From Asparagopsis taxiformis (taxonomy: Eukaryota; Rhodophyta; Florideophyceae; Bonnemaisoniales; Bonnemaisoniaceae): 64,000 nucleotides of DNA. The position numbers and the translations under genes are program-made. Below, piece by piece: positions 18,628-29,365 of this stretch. The notes beneath the pieces are model-generated. The model was not told the DNA's origin. It saw only the letters and a program-made list of their open reading frames with translations, and made no database searches. Each line of letters starts with the position of its first letter. The stretch's first letter is position 1. The stretch spans positions 124,001 through 188,000 of the forward strand of contig JALQPE010003263.1 of NCBI GenBank assembly GCA_030407315.1, written 5' to 3'.

Positions 18628-21600
18628 AGTTGGTCTGAATTTTGTTCCAAGATTTCGTCGCTATACCAGATGTACAGATGTTAAATCTAGTGGCTGGGAG
18701 TGCACAAGATATTGGTATATCGGTCTTCATCACATGGGAAAGGGCTCTCAACTCTGCGTTTATTTATCGGTTGTCTTCAATGCGGAAGGATTCTGTTTTG
18801 GGATATTCGTGCAGTTGAAAATGCTCATTGAAGAATACGGAACTGAAGAATCATTGAAGAACATTTTTCACTGTACACTGTGGTCGGCTGAGTGCAGAGA
18901 GAGCCGAGAGGAACTACAAAGCTTTCTGGAACATCGCTAATCACCTTCGATTGGTTCATTCTAGATACTTGCAATGAGTATTAGGCCAGACGAATGTTGT
19001 ATGAATTCATTTGTACTGGTGATTAAGTTTGATGAATGGCTATGGGAAGGGACAAAAGAAATTACGTGGCTAATTTTCAATGGTGTCTTGAAGTTTGCAC
19101 CGTTCATTCCTCTAATCGAGGGAGAAAGTTCATGTTCGGGTTGCTTCCTGGCGTATGGAATACATTGTTGTTTCTTCATCCTCATCAGTCTATACGTCCT
19201 TAACTGGTGGTTTCCAACAATTTTTTTCCAAAAACCACTGGGTGGCGAGTTACCAAAAAGCAGCATCCAAGAATCTCCATATCTCTCTTTTTCCATCATT
19301 CGCTTCACTCCTTCGCTACCTACGGAGAAAATAAGTGCTGGTTCACAAAGACCCTATGTGTCTACCAACAATGTGATTCTAAGCAATGATTCGATACATT
19401 TTCTAATTCCACTGCTTTAGTTTATTGCATGACCGTTTCCATAGGTTGACAGTATTCTCTGAGCCCTCTAATACAGAACTATTTCTCTTGCGCAACATGT
19501 ACCTATAGCTATCTTTTCTTTTCCAAGTTATTCAAGGCATAACAGCTGCTAAAGAGAAGAGAAAAACATCCCTGCAACGCAACTAAAACACATCACCAAC
19601 GCGCAAATACTTTTCGATTGAACTTATTTATGTCTCTCGGTACCAGACCAGGAGAATACATTCTGCAAAGAAAGTCGAAACGACCTTGTTCATTCTCCTC
19701 TCTTCTGGGAAAATCGAAGAAACTACCTTCTCTCCTGATCTATCACTACCGAACCCTTGGAAGAAGTCACTATTACAGTGAAGAACTGGAACCTAGGGAG
19801 TGCCGCTCTCATGAAACTCGAATTTCTTCTTCGTCAAACGAACGAATCTCTGTGAATGGTGGTCAGAAATTGGATAGTTCAACTGGCTATTCCAATATTG
19901 CCTCAACTGGAAACCATGAAACAGTAGAACTTTATAGTGACACTTATATCAAATTCACTGGGAAGAATGTCAAACCAAGTGCGGTAGAAAGGCCGAAAAT
20001 GACGACAAGATATAGCAAAGCTGCTATGTTGCCATCCAAGATTTCATCAGCTTTAGGTGTTCACGCGGCTGGGAGACTTTTACGATAGAAGAAAGAGCAA
20101 AGTTAAATTTTCTTTGTTGTTTTCCCATCCAATAGAATGGGAAGGTCAACACGAATAAGGCTAGAGATAAAAGGTCTGTGTAAAGACCTAGAGAAAGCAT
20201 TTTTTGTGGTAAATTTTATCAGACTGTAAAAGAGACTATACCTAGGCAGACAATAGAGTTGGGATGTGAGCAGGATAGATTAATATCCTAAAAGCATGAT
20301 GCACGGAAAATGCAGCGAGATGATAACAGTGCCGTACCAAAAAAACCCTCATGTGGAAATAGAAAGGCGCCAACAAAGATGGAATATCTTCAGCCGTGCT
20401 GCTGTAGAGGGTTAAGTTGTTAACAAAAACTAAATCAGTAGAACAGTTGATATATAACAGAGCCGCTACGACCGCCCCTTCCGATCATACCAAAACCACC
20501 ATTCCAGCTTTTCCATTCTCCTCAGAGTGATACCGTGAATCCAGGCCTTTCAAACTATAAAAGGTGCCAACCGTACCTCAAGTATCCTGCTACTACAGCT
20601 TATGAAATACGAAGGAATATCTATTCTTCTGCCTAAATTACCCGTTCTGGTGTATGGTAACTTACTGCTAAAAATCGAACTCGTGATACAGAGATAGATC
20701 ACGACCCCGATGGGCTTTGCCAGATAGAATACCAAATTGCCAGAAAACGAGGACTTTTATTAAGGTAGGGGTCATCAAAAGAGAGCACAGGTCCTTAAAG
20801 GAACTCGAACTACCGAGGCGAGTAGCCTCTTCGTGTTACAGAACGCATCTTCGTTCACTACAAAGGAAAGAAAACAGTAGAAAGCAATTTCGCAAACATT
20901 TGAAACTCTTCGAGCACAATGTGTCAACAAAATGGAGCAAATTGACGCAGAGAGATGACCCTATAGTAAACCTGAAACTTCTCAATCTCCATACATCTTC
21001 ATTAAATTATGTGAAAGAGATCTATGGTCCTGGGAGAACAACAACTATTATAGCCACAGGTGGTGCTGCGCACTTCTGTTTCTCAGTATCTCATAGGTTT
21101 TTTCTGTTGTTGGTAAGGTGCAATCTAGATATGTACATGTTGTCAAAAGGAGCTCTTTGAAGCACGGCTGGACCTATTCCTGAACATTAGGTAGAGAGGG
21201 AAACAGCTTATTTGTGATCTCTACCTTTTCTTCCCCCGTTCTTTTTTAATTTCTCGGCCATGGACAATGGCGTTGTGAAGGAATTCATTTTTTCTTCTTT
21301 CAATTCGGAATCTTTCTTGACGTAAAAGGAATCGTAAGAAACGCAGACGTTATTTTCCTGGCTGTTGAATATGTTCAGGGTGAAATGACTGAATTCAAAG
21401 ATACGTAAGAAGATAAATGTGCTGAAAAACTTTCTCGTGTAAAACTTTAATGGGTCAATGATCTCCGATCACGATCAGGTTTATTGCTTGTTCAAGTTGT
21501 GCTCAGGATGTTTCAATAGAGGTTTGCGGACTGCGTGATTCCAATGAGTGCGTTATTATCACCATTGAAAATAAAGCTAATGACTAGAGATGTCCGAGAG

Positions 21601-22669
21601 GCCAGAAAAGCAGACCAATAAAGTGGTTCAAAACTTTCACTTTCTCTTCTTCTTCGGAAACATGCCGGTTCTGTGCCAGTTTCTGAAAACTTCGTGGAGG
21701 ATTTACTGAGAAAGTTGTAAAATCCGTGAGAACCCTCTCATATACAACTTGTGGTGCGTATTACACTTGGATAAACAGGTATTCGCTGAACGTTTTACAA
21801 CTAACGCAAGTTGTCAGACTAATGTCAGTAGTATGTACAATGAACAGACTGAAATTTGGGAATGACAGGTAAAAGATGGAGGTTGTGGATACGAATGTCT
21901 GGGAACTGTGCACAGCGATACCTTGTTGCTTGCAACGAGTGTTGGTATGCTGTTTGCGATCAATGCAGCGGAATCAACAACGGGATCTCAGAAAAGAAAA
22001 TGATGATTATTAGACGATTTCTGGTGTTGCCATATGGGAATTTTTGTGGCGCATTTTGCTCAGCAGGCGGTGCCAGTACGGAGCCGAGTTTTGGCATACG
22101 TACTGTACGCCTGGGGGGAACTGGGTTACGATCTTACAGCGTAAATGTTAGGGCTAGAGAAGTAGAAGTTTTGCTCGAAAGGTTAATTGTGTGACGTAAC
22201 CGCCTCGCTCCTAGTAACGCGCTGTGGTAAAAGACAGTTCATATATTCCCATATGGCAACACCAGAAATCGTCTATTGGATGCACGAGATCAATTCGCCG
22301 CGTCGAGGATATGTTCCAAGGGGGAAGCCTTGAGAAACAAAGCCCCGATTCGATGTGCAACAAAACTACAAAAAAACAGCTCGAGAATGGATTAATAAAG
22401 AAAACATCATTATTGCAGTAAGACAAGGCACGTGCGAGGCACGCACCTTCCTGCCCCTCTCAATGTCAGAGGAGGCACATGGGTGACGTCACGGAAAACC
22501 TGGTCTGCTCTAACATGGCTATAGCTGTTGTCTCTTCAGAGAGAAAATGACAAACAAATTACCGAATTTTAGAGTCTACTGATGAGAGCAAGAAACAAAC
22601 CTTGTTGAACACAACATCACACTTGAACGGCTCGGCAACTATGGGTCTGGTACATAAACCCCGAAAGAG
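18628..22669. other. 4-kb block without a convincing gene
   Basis: The longest gene-free stretch of the window and visibly AT-richer than its neighbours. Open frames of 110-156 codons occur (18974-19420, 19618-20088, 20717-21160, 21856-22194 on plus). None shows a recognisable domain or codon bias like the flanking genes. The 21856 frame has a CNECWYAVCDQC pair of Cys motifs that could be a relic exon. A 31-base inverted repeat lies at the right end. I see no tRNA, rRNA or snRNA motifs. It may hold decayed mobile DNA, non-coding RNA, or a spliced gene I cannot assemble. Confidence 0.45.
22011..22275. repeat. 265-base element bounded by 31-base perfect inverted repeats
   Basis: Arms 22011-22041 and 22245-22275 are exact reverse complements (left arm begins TAGACGATTTCTGG, right arm ends with its complement). 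The spacer is 203 bases. The outermost two bases of each arm are TA, so the layout would suit a small non-autonomous DNA transposon with TA ends, or a long hairpin transcript. No other copy is seen in the window. The identity as an element is inference; the repeat itself is read directly. Confidence 0.75.
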
Positions 22670-23629
22670 ATGCGCGATACAATCATTTCAACAACAACAA
22701 CATCATCCACCAAACCCAAAATGAATTTTTTCCAATGTCGATCGAGGATGCAAGAAGACCATTCAAAGTTTAAACAAACTCGGGCTGAAACCGTGGCTGC
22801 GCTAGTTCAGCTGGCAAAAGATATCGACACAATGGCTCTCAAAGCAAAGGGAGACGAAAAATACGCTAAAACATTTTCAACTACAACAGCGCTCTGCGCT
22901 CTCGGCGGTGCCATAGCTGCTCTTGTAACTGGCGGTGCCGCAATTCCGTTCACTGTTATGGCTTCTGGTCAAGTATGCACGGTGTTTGGTAACCTACAAT
23001 CAGCAGTTATATCGTATCTAAAGAACTCGCATCTGAAGAAGTTTATTGGCAGACTGGAGAAGATTCTAGAGAAAGAGAAGGATGTCATGGAACATCTCGC
23101 AGAATCGCTCAAGATGAACAAAAACTTTCTGAGTTTTGCTGGCTGTGCTGGAGAGACATGGCAAGTTCTGGAAGGAGTTTACACACTTGGAACGTGTGGT
23201 GTGCATTTGAAGCCGGAAAGTATTGAAGAAAACATGGAAATTGTCACTCAAGTTGTAAACAGAATTCATGGGGTGAAGACGGATGTGGATGACACGGGTG
23301 TCGATAAGGCGATCGAGCAGGTTTCTTCCATCAAAATCCCAGGTCAGGAAGATGCCTTCGATCCCTGTGTGGAGCTTTTGCAGCAATGTTCGGATAATGC
23401 GTGGGATGGGCTCATTGAAATTGCAACTGGACATGTCTTGCCATGGTGTGCTATTGTCGCTCCAAAGAATTTATACGATCTGTGCAGAGACCTGTGTGGA
23501 TCCGGGAATATAACTGACCAACTCAAGTCCAGGAAAGAATTGGCAGAGTCTATTCGAAAAAAAGCGAGAGAGTTTGAGAGATTCGGAGATTCTATTTGCA
23601 AGTTGCAACTTGAGGCGCTGAAAACATAA
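22670..23629 (+). CDS. Helical membrane-associated protein, ApoL-like
   Basis: 319 residues, almost entirely predicted helix. After a Thr/Ser-rich leader (a second Met at 22721, MNFFQCRSRM, may be the true start) there is a helix at about 28-65. A glycine-rich hydrophobic hairpin follows at about 71-98 (CALGGAIAALVTGGAAIPFT), then long amphipathic helices with heptads (about 115-150), and a Cys-containing C-terminal half. This layout resembles the apolipoprotein-L family and other alpha-helical proteins that insert a hairpin in membranes. Similarity is by pattern only; no diagnostic residue proves it. It sits alone at the edge of the 4-kb gene-free block, which hints at an accessory or acquired gene. 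Role unknown; no secretion signal is obvious. Confidence 0.55.
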   Translation: MRDTIISTTTTSSTKPKMNFFQCRSRMQEDHSKFKQTRAETVAALVQLAKDIDTMALKAKGDEKYAKTFSTTTALCALGGAIAALVTGGAAIPFTVMASGQVCTVFGNLQSAVISYLKNSHLKKFIGRLEKILEKEKDVMEHLAESLKMNKNFLSFAGCAGETWQVLEGVYTLGTCGVHLKPESIEENMEIVTQVVNRIHGVKTDVDDTGVDKAIEQVSSIKIPGQEDAFDPCVELLQQCSDNAWDGLIEIATGHVLPWCAIVAPKNLYDLCRDLCGSGNITDQLKSRKELAESIRKKAREFERFGDSICKLQLEALKT

Positions 23630-23964
23630 TGTGCACCACGGCAATACAACATCTATGCCAGTAACAACAGCGAAGGCTTGGCCTTCATAACATTAACACT
23701 ACTACTCCAACTTGTCTCAATTTAATAAAATCTAAAAAGAAAAGCGCGCACTGATTTGATCCGACCTATGATAAATGCTTCACCAACGCACCGAGCCGCC
23801 TCCCATTTGACCTTGAACAATTTCTTCCCAGCGTTTCTGCAACGTTCCGAAGCCCCTTCGTCACACACAACCCCGCAGGTGTCCAGGCGTGCGCAATCGG
23901 CAGCTCGTAAATCGGTCAAAACCCCATAAACGCCCCGATCTGAAACGATTCCTCCCGCCTTCCA
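23630..23964. other. Intergenic, no gene seen
   Basis: Spacer between the ApoL-like gene and Nup62. It is AT-rich near its left end with a run resembling a 3' processing region, and nothing else is recognisable. Confidence 0.4.
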
Positions 23965-26214
23965 ATGAGCTTCTCAAGCACACCAGGCACAACGCCTTCA
24001 TTTTCCTTCTCCTCGCAGCCATCACCGTTCGGCAATGCTTCATCTTCTGGCTCTTTATTTGGCGCCTCCAGCGCTGCGTCCTTCGGATCTGCTTCCGGCT
24101 CCCTGTTCGGCGCTTCTTCAGCCCCTGCTGCATTCGGCTCTGCCGCTAGCACTCCCGCGCTCAATTTCGGATCTGCGACATCCGCACCTGCCTTTGGTTC
24201 CGGCACCTCTGCCCCAACATTCGGATCTGCAGCTGCGCCTGCTTTCGGTTCTGCAATCTCCTCGTCCGCATTCGGATCCGCCGCATCCGCCCCTGCTTTC
24301 GGCTCGAACCTGCCTGTCCCTTCCTTCGGTTCCGCACCCGCGTTTGGCTCTGCTTCGGCCCCAGCATTCGGAGCAGCTTCCTCATCTGCGCTTGCGTCTG
24401 CTTCATCTGCTGCCGCTTTTGCTTCCGCTCCAACCTTTGGTTCCGCACAGTCAACCCCAGCATTTGCTGCTAGCGCCGCGCCCTCGTTCGGGTCCGCTCC
24501 CGCCACTACTATAGCTCCACCTACGTTCGGGTCCGCTCCCGCCGCTGCTACAGCCGCACCTACGTTTGGGGCCGCTACCACAGCTGCACCTACATTTGGC
24601 TCGGGTACCGCAATTACCACAGCGGCTCCCAAATTCGGCTCAAGTACTGCTGCTACGACTCCAGCGCCTACGTTTGGTGCAAGTACTACTACTGCACCGG
24701 CAACTGCTTCTCAGTTGAACTTTGGTGCCGCATCATCATCGTTCTCCCTCTCTGCAACTCCTAACTCATCTGCCGCTTCATCGTCAGCATTTAATTTTTC
24801 AGCATCGTCTGCTGCAGGCACTCCGGCAGGTTCTCTTAACCTTTCAGCAGCAACCCCTGCATCACAACCAACTACTACTCCAAGTTTGTCACTGACCCCA
24901 GCCTCTTCCCAGGGCCAGTCCACCAGCACCGGGTTCGCTTTCGCGAGTAGCTCACTTGCGACTGGCTCTGCTTCCAATCTGGCAACAACATCCGCACAAC
25001 CTGTTGGCTCCTTGTTTGGATCTGCACCAGCTGAAAAATCAGCTTCTTCAGCTGCGGCTTCGGCTGGGTTTTCGCTAGGTGCAGTAGCTGCAACTACCCC
25101 CGCTGTTGCAGCAAGTAGCGGTTTTTCTCTCGGTGTGTCGGCTTCCGCCTCCACCCCAGCAGCAGCGGCTAGTGGGATATCGTTTGGTGCGACAGGGGGC
25201 GGTCTTTCCTTGGATACGCTAGCTAAGGACTCAGCTGCATCTAAGGCAGATCCAGGGAAGGGTTTTTCATTCAGTGACGCGGCGTCTTCTGCAAAAGCAG
25301 CACCTAGCGCATTTTCTTTCGCCAATTCTTCAAGTGCGCCCGCCTCAACATCAGCGTCAGGCTCAGCTACAGAGACACCCTCCTTATTCCTCGATACTGG
25401 TAAGACAGAAAACGGTGTCGCTTCTACTGCACAGAGTTCTGCATTGGCAACGACATCTTTTGGGTTGGGTTCCAGCTCGGCTGCTGTAGCAGCGACTGCT
25501 TCATCCGGCGCCCTGGCGATGGGGTCCTCTACTGCACCAGCAAGTATGGCTCCTTTGACAATCCCATCGGACATCAAGGATTTAAGCCTGGACGAAGTAG
25601 TCAACAAGTGGACTGAAGAGGTATCTGATCTAACGGGGAAGTTTCAGCAAGGGGCAGCTCTCGTATCGAAATGGGACCGAGCAATTGTCTCCAATGAAGA
25701 CAAGATCCATGCACTTCATCGTGATGCGCAATCACTACAGATTGCACACAAGGAACTGTCAAATAACTTGGATGTAATTCTATCACAGCAAACCGAGCTT
25801 CATACACTTCTCGATGCGCTTGAAGCAGATGTGGAGAAAAAGTTGGGATCTTCCACTTCACAACCCGCATCACGGTCTGGCTTTTCGAATAATTCGAAAC
25901 TTCATGGTGATGTTGAAAGAGAGACTATGCATCGGTTATCCGTGGAAGTCATGGAAGAATTGGACTCCATGGCACTAACTATTCGGGACTTGGTGGTCGA
26001 GCTGAACAAAGGAAACAGTTCCACGGCGGATGGCGCTGGTGATACAGTTGCACAGATTATCTCTGTTCTCAATGCTCATTTAGATTCATTACAATATCTG
26101 GACGAAAGTTCAAGTGCTCTGCAGAAGCGATTAGCGGATGTGTCGCGAGCTTGTGAAGTTGTTTCACGCGAATCAGATCACATGTATGGAAGAAGAGCTG
26201 CAGGGCTATACTGA
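23965..26214 (+). CDS. NUP62: Nucleoporin Nup62 (Nsp1 homologue)
   Basis: Central-channel nucleoporin. Residues 1-about 260 are an FG-repeat region with many FG, FGS and FGA units spaced by Ala/Ser/Thr/Pro (such as PTFGSAPAAATAAPTFGA), which forms the permeability barrier. Residues to about 525 are still Ala/Ser-rich with sparser FG/FSLG motifs. From about residue 528 (PLTIPSDIKDLSLDEVVNKW) to the end is the Nsp1-C coiled-coil domain, which in this family binds the Nup54/Nup58 partners and anchors to Nup93. The length of 749 is longer than the human protein mainly through the repeat region. The strong Ala/Ser bias gives long open frames on the opposite strand that are not genes. No introns. 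Confidence 0.93.
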   Translation: MSFSSTPGTTPSFSFSSQPSPFGNASSSGSLFGASSAASFGSASGSLFGASSAPAAFGSAASTPALNFGSATSAPAFGSGTSAPTFGSAAAPAFGSAISSSAFGSAASAPAFGSNLPVPSFGSAPAFGSASAPAFGAASSSALASASSAAAFASAPTFGSAQSTPAFAASAAPSFGSAPATTIAPPTFGSAPAAATAAPTFGAATTAAPTFGSGTAITTAAPKFGSSTAATTPAPTFGASTTTAPATASQLNFGAASSSFSLSATPNSSAASSSAFNFSASSAAGTPAGSLNLSAATPASQPTTTPSLSLTPASSQGQSTSTGFAFASSSLATGSASNLATTSAQPVGSLFGSAPAEKSASSAAASAGFSLGAVAATTPAVAASSGFSLGVSASASTPAAAASGISFGATGGGLSLDTLAKDSAASKADPGKGFSFSDAASSAKAAPSAFSFANSSSAPASTSASGSATETPSLFLDTGKTENGVASTAQSSALATTSFGLGSSSAAVAATASSGALAMGSSTAPASMAPLTIPSDIKDLSLDEVVNKWTEEVSDLTGKFQQGAALVSKWDRAIVSNEDKIHALHRDAQSLQIAHKELSNNLDVILSQQTELHTLLDALEADVEKKLGSSTSQPASRSGFSNNSKLHGDVERETMHRLSVEVMEELDSMALTIRDLVVELNKGNSSTADGAGDTVAQIISVLNAHLDSLQYLDESSSALQKRLADVSRACEVVSRESDHMYGRRAAGLY

Positions 26215-26282
26215 TTATATAAATTCTAATGTATCATGCCGATAGCGACAAGGATAAGCTTTAGTCTAACACGGAAACGCAT

Positions 26283-27176
26283 TCATGTGAGATCATCATC
26301 ATCAGCTCTGATACTATTCTTGATCTTCAAAAGAATGGATGTTTGCCACTCGTCAAGCTTACTAAGAGAATCATATTCGTACAAATGATTTGTGAATGCC
26401 TCGACATCACCCTCTTCCACCGTCTTCACAACAGCTTCAAGCAATCTGCCTTCCCTGGATGACGAAAACGTCGAATCCATATTTCCATACTGCTCTACAG
26501 CTCGCTGAGCGCCGATTAGATCTGAAAGACATAAACGACATAGCCCAGCACGTAGAAGGTGTGCCCGCGCACCATACTTCAACAAGTTACTCTCCAGAGC
26601 TACCACAGCAATCTGCTCGAACAGATCAGCTGCCTCTGCATATTTGCCAATCTCCGCACTCAAATTGGCAACTTTCACGCGCATCGAATTTGCATTGGAC
26701 TTGGCATCTTCCATGTCGTAAAAGTCAGCCGCAGCGATATAAGCTTCAAGCGCCTCTGATACATCTCTATTTCCCTCATATATCTCCGCAATTTCCTTCT
26801 TCATCCGCGCACATTGTTGAAATCTGGCAGAATCCGTGTAAAGCGTGATCGCCTTTTCGTACGCGGCAACTGCCTTCATGCCGTCGACATTCTTGTATGA
26901 CTTTGCAGCGTCACCATACTTGGAGGCGGCCTCATACTGCATTTCGGATATGTCCTGATAAGTACCTGCTGCTCTTTCAAATGCTTCACCAGCCATCGAC
27001 CATGACTTGGCTAATTTGAAGCAATTGGCAGCTTTGACGAACGTTTCGGCAGCTTCCTCTTTAGTGGCGGACGATCCACCGAAAATGGACTTGAAGAAAC
27101 TGCTTTTTGTTTCTAGTAGTTTCTGTGCTTCTTGAATGAGTTTCTGCCCTTCATCCTCCTTTCGTGCAGCGCTCAT
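26283..27176 (-). CDS. Alpha-SNAP (soluble NSF attachment protein)
   Basis: Adaptor that recruits NSF to SNARE complexes for disassembly after membrane fusion. The start is the Met at 27176 (MSAARKEDEGQKLIQEAQKL), since the upstream in-frame extension lacks ATG. The protein of 297 residues has the typical TPR-like helical hairpins from residue 10 on: EEAAETFVKAANCFKLAKSW, AFERAAGTYQDI, AASKYGDAAKSYK. The FFKSIFGGSS loop near 25-35 is the hydrophobic membrane-contact loop seen in alpha-SNAP. The C-terminal motif (LDEWQTSILLKIKNSI, then acidic residues and Leu-Thr) is where NSF contact is known in the family. It converges with Nup62, with 68 bases between stops. Confidence 0.94.
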   Translation of the reverse strand: MSAARKEDEGQKLIQEAQKLLETKSSFFKSIFGGSSATKEEAAETFVKAANCFKLAKSWSMAGEAFERAAGTYQDISEMQYEAASKYGDAAKSYKNVDGMKAVAAYEKAITLYTDSARFQQCARMKKEIAEIYEGNRDVSEALEAYIAAADFYDMEDAKSNANSMRVKVANLSAEIGKYAEAADLFEQIAVVALESNLLKYGARAHLLRAGLCRLCLSDLIGAQRAVEQYGNMDSTFSSSREGRLLEAVVKTVEEGDVEAFTNHLYEYDSLSKLDEWQTSILLKIKNSIRADDDDLT

Positions 27177-27552
27177 GTTTCCTGCTGCAACCCGATAGCT
27201 TCGTATCGACAACAAATGATGTTTTGAACAGAGGCCTTAGTTGGCTGGAGTCATCGAGTAGTGACGTGACGTTAAGAAAATATCATCGAATAAATTTGAA
27301 CAGATTATGCTTACAGTTGTATGATGTGTATGCTGTGCAACCTGTCCACGAGCTCCAGCAATGAGCTCAGTGCAGCCATTCACTGCCACCAATGTGGACA
27401 CCACCAGGCAATTCCCATTGATCTGTCTTAGTGAGGTAGGCATGTCCGGCTGTGTTTTATCGTCTAGAGGAAGTATTGAATGCAGAATGATTATAAATAG
27501 AACCTCCGTCAGTAAATTCACCTAAGAACATTGAACATGTAAGGAAAATTTA
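27177..27552. other. Intergenic, no gene seen
   Basis: Spacer between the alpha-SNAP start and the 3' end of the DUF3493 gene, both on minus. A 94-codon minus frame here lacks any protein character. Likely the alpha-SNAP promoter. Confidence 0.4.
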
Positions 27553-28569
27553 CTACGGCTTGCCATATGGATCTCGCAATGGCATGTTAGCAATCTCATC
27601 AATTAGCTTCGTCCAAACGGGAGTTCCAAACGATCTAGCGCCAACTTTTCCATCGAGTCGGATGATAAGCACAAGTAAACTATCAGCTTTCTTTTCAAGC
27701 TTTGCCTTTGCATTATCCTTCTCAGCTTGATACCATTTTTTCCACTCTTCTATCCCAAAAGGCGTCATTCTCCAGTTTTTCTGCACCATATCTGACGAAG
27801 ACTCTGACGACATAACCACCGGAATTATAACCAGGTTAGACTTGGACAGCCCGTCTCGCACCTCTTCGGCACGCTGCATAGCCTCGTTAACAGCATCAAA
27901 AGCTCCGGCAACCAACACGACGCGCGAACGACCCCTCACATCCTTGAGTCGGATCACCTGACGCGTGACAGCATCTTCTATTCGCAGATTTGCAATACGT
28001 GCACCGCGTGACATTCTTTCCAATCGACGTTCACCAGCCTTTGTTTCAGCTCTGAGAAGCAATGCGCATATCGCCACAACGGAAAGATTAATGGCCACAT
28101 TTGGAATCTATTGTACGCACAGTTAGATAAATCGGAAAGCGCTGCTGTTTGAAATCGACGAAGATGTACACTCACGACGTACCGTCTCGGAAAGTGGCTG
28201 CACGCCTGATATGCCTATTGCGGCAGCCAGTATACGGAGACTTGCGATGAATGCACCAACGCCTGCCGAAACTGCGGAGCCGCCATAGACAAACATGCGA
28301 GCCTTGCGAAAGGGCGCTTCGGTCTCTTCACGCAGGCGTGTTCGAAGCGAGTATTGCGGCTTTTTCGGATTCGCTTCTGGCTCGGACGACTGCAGAGATT
28401 GGAGTACGTTGTCGATTGGGTCGACATTGGTAGATGATTCGTTGGATTTGTTGGGCGTTTCAGTGCTCATACAAAATTTACTGAATCGCGAGGTTTGGGT
28501 TGCGCAATTGGTGCGAATGTGCAAGCTGCGCCTGAGAGGAGTGATTGGGGATGGAAGCAGAAAAGCCAT
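27553..28569 (-). CDS. DUF3493/LPA1-like thylakoid protein, two exons
   Basis: Plastid protein of the DUF3493 family, which includes LOW PSII ACCUMULATION 1, a photosystem II assembly factor. Exon 1 (28183-28569) starts with a transit-peptide-like Ser/Arg/Thr-rich segment (MAFLLPSPITPLRRSLHIRT). It holds the core of the domain near residues 78-120: LREETEAPFRKARMFVYGGS, a hydrophobic helix with SAGVGAFIASL, and SGVQPLSET. Exon 2 (27553-28107) continues IPNVAINLSVVAICALLLRA, a second membrane helix, then about 150 soluble residues. The spliced product is 313 residues. The exon join falls in the conserved ET-x-PN stretch, which supports the splice. No TPR units as in Arabidopsis LPA1 are visible, so function in PSII assembly is by family only. 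Confidence 0.82.
28108..28182 (-). other. Intron of the DUF3493 gene
   Basis: 75 bases on the minus strand with donor GTACGT, acceptor CAATAG and branch CTAAC about 16 bases before the acceptor. Phase 0. Removing it restores a conserved domain across the junction. Confidence 0.85.
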
Positions 28570-29365
28570 TGTGGAGATGATGCAAGCAGAGAGTGGGTTT
28601 GTGTTTCGAGATGCAGTCGCGATAGAATCAATTAATGGGTGAAGCGATGTAATTTAGTAGCTGACGTATGATATTGGCGTCAATGTCTCGGATCGCGAAC
28701 AATCGATGGCTTATTGCTGTGTGGTCGGCATTCGATAATGGGTTGGCATTAAATTTGAGAATATTTTGCGGGAAGAGAATGTATTTTGTGCGCCGTGTCG
28801 AATGAAGACAGAAGCACTGGTGCCCAAGTGTAAACGTATTTTGTTCAGATCCGAGCTAGTGTTTACGAAATCAGGTCACGTTTAGTTATAGGAGAAATGC
28901 CGACCGCTCATCCTCAACGTGCGTATAGTTTGCATCCTCTTGTCGATACACATAAATCATTTATACAGTAGATGATGTTGGCAGTATGTGGCTGGGTTTG
29001 TTACAAACTATGCGCATGTAATCGAGCATTACTTTTTCCCCGCTTATCAATGCATTGCACTATTATATCTCATGCTCTATCCCAAACACCGCCTCAACAT
29101 ACCCTACTCTGGAATAACAGCTCTTCCTCTGACATATTTACATGTCCGCTCAGCAACCCTGGGGTCGCGTACTGCAGCAACAATGTAATAAACACGAGAT
29201 CCTACAATCGCTCATACGTCTGCCCCTTCTACGGGCCACTTTTAATCCGTGCTACAGCAGCAAGTGTGCTAACACGCTGTATATTCGATTCATACTCAGA
29301 CAACGTACCGGCCATGCGACACAACATATCGTACCTTTCCAAATGGTCCGACACCGTCCTAAGCT
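28570..29365. other. Intergenic, no supported gene
   Basis: 796 bases. A 147-codon plus frame at 28972-29415 exists but overlaps the 3' end of the methyltransferase gene on the other strand and shows no domain. No RNA gene or repeat recognised. Confidence 0.4.

Noticed and set aside
18974..19420. 148-codon frame starting with ATG
   Set aside because: No similarity recognised, antisense frame of 115 codons equally open, codon use unlike neighbouring genes. Kept only as part of the unexplained block.
23916..25607. Long minus-strand open frames (238 and 298 codons) opposite Nup62
   Set aside because: They are Ala/Glu/Pro-rich mirror images of the biased FG-repeat codons; no domain, and the plus frame is a clear nucleoporin.
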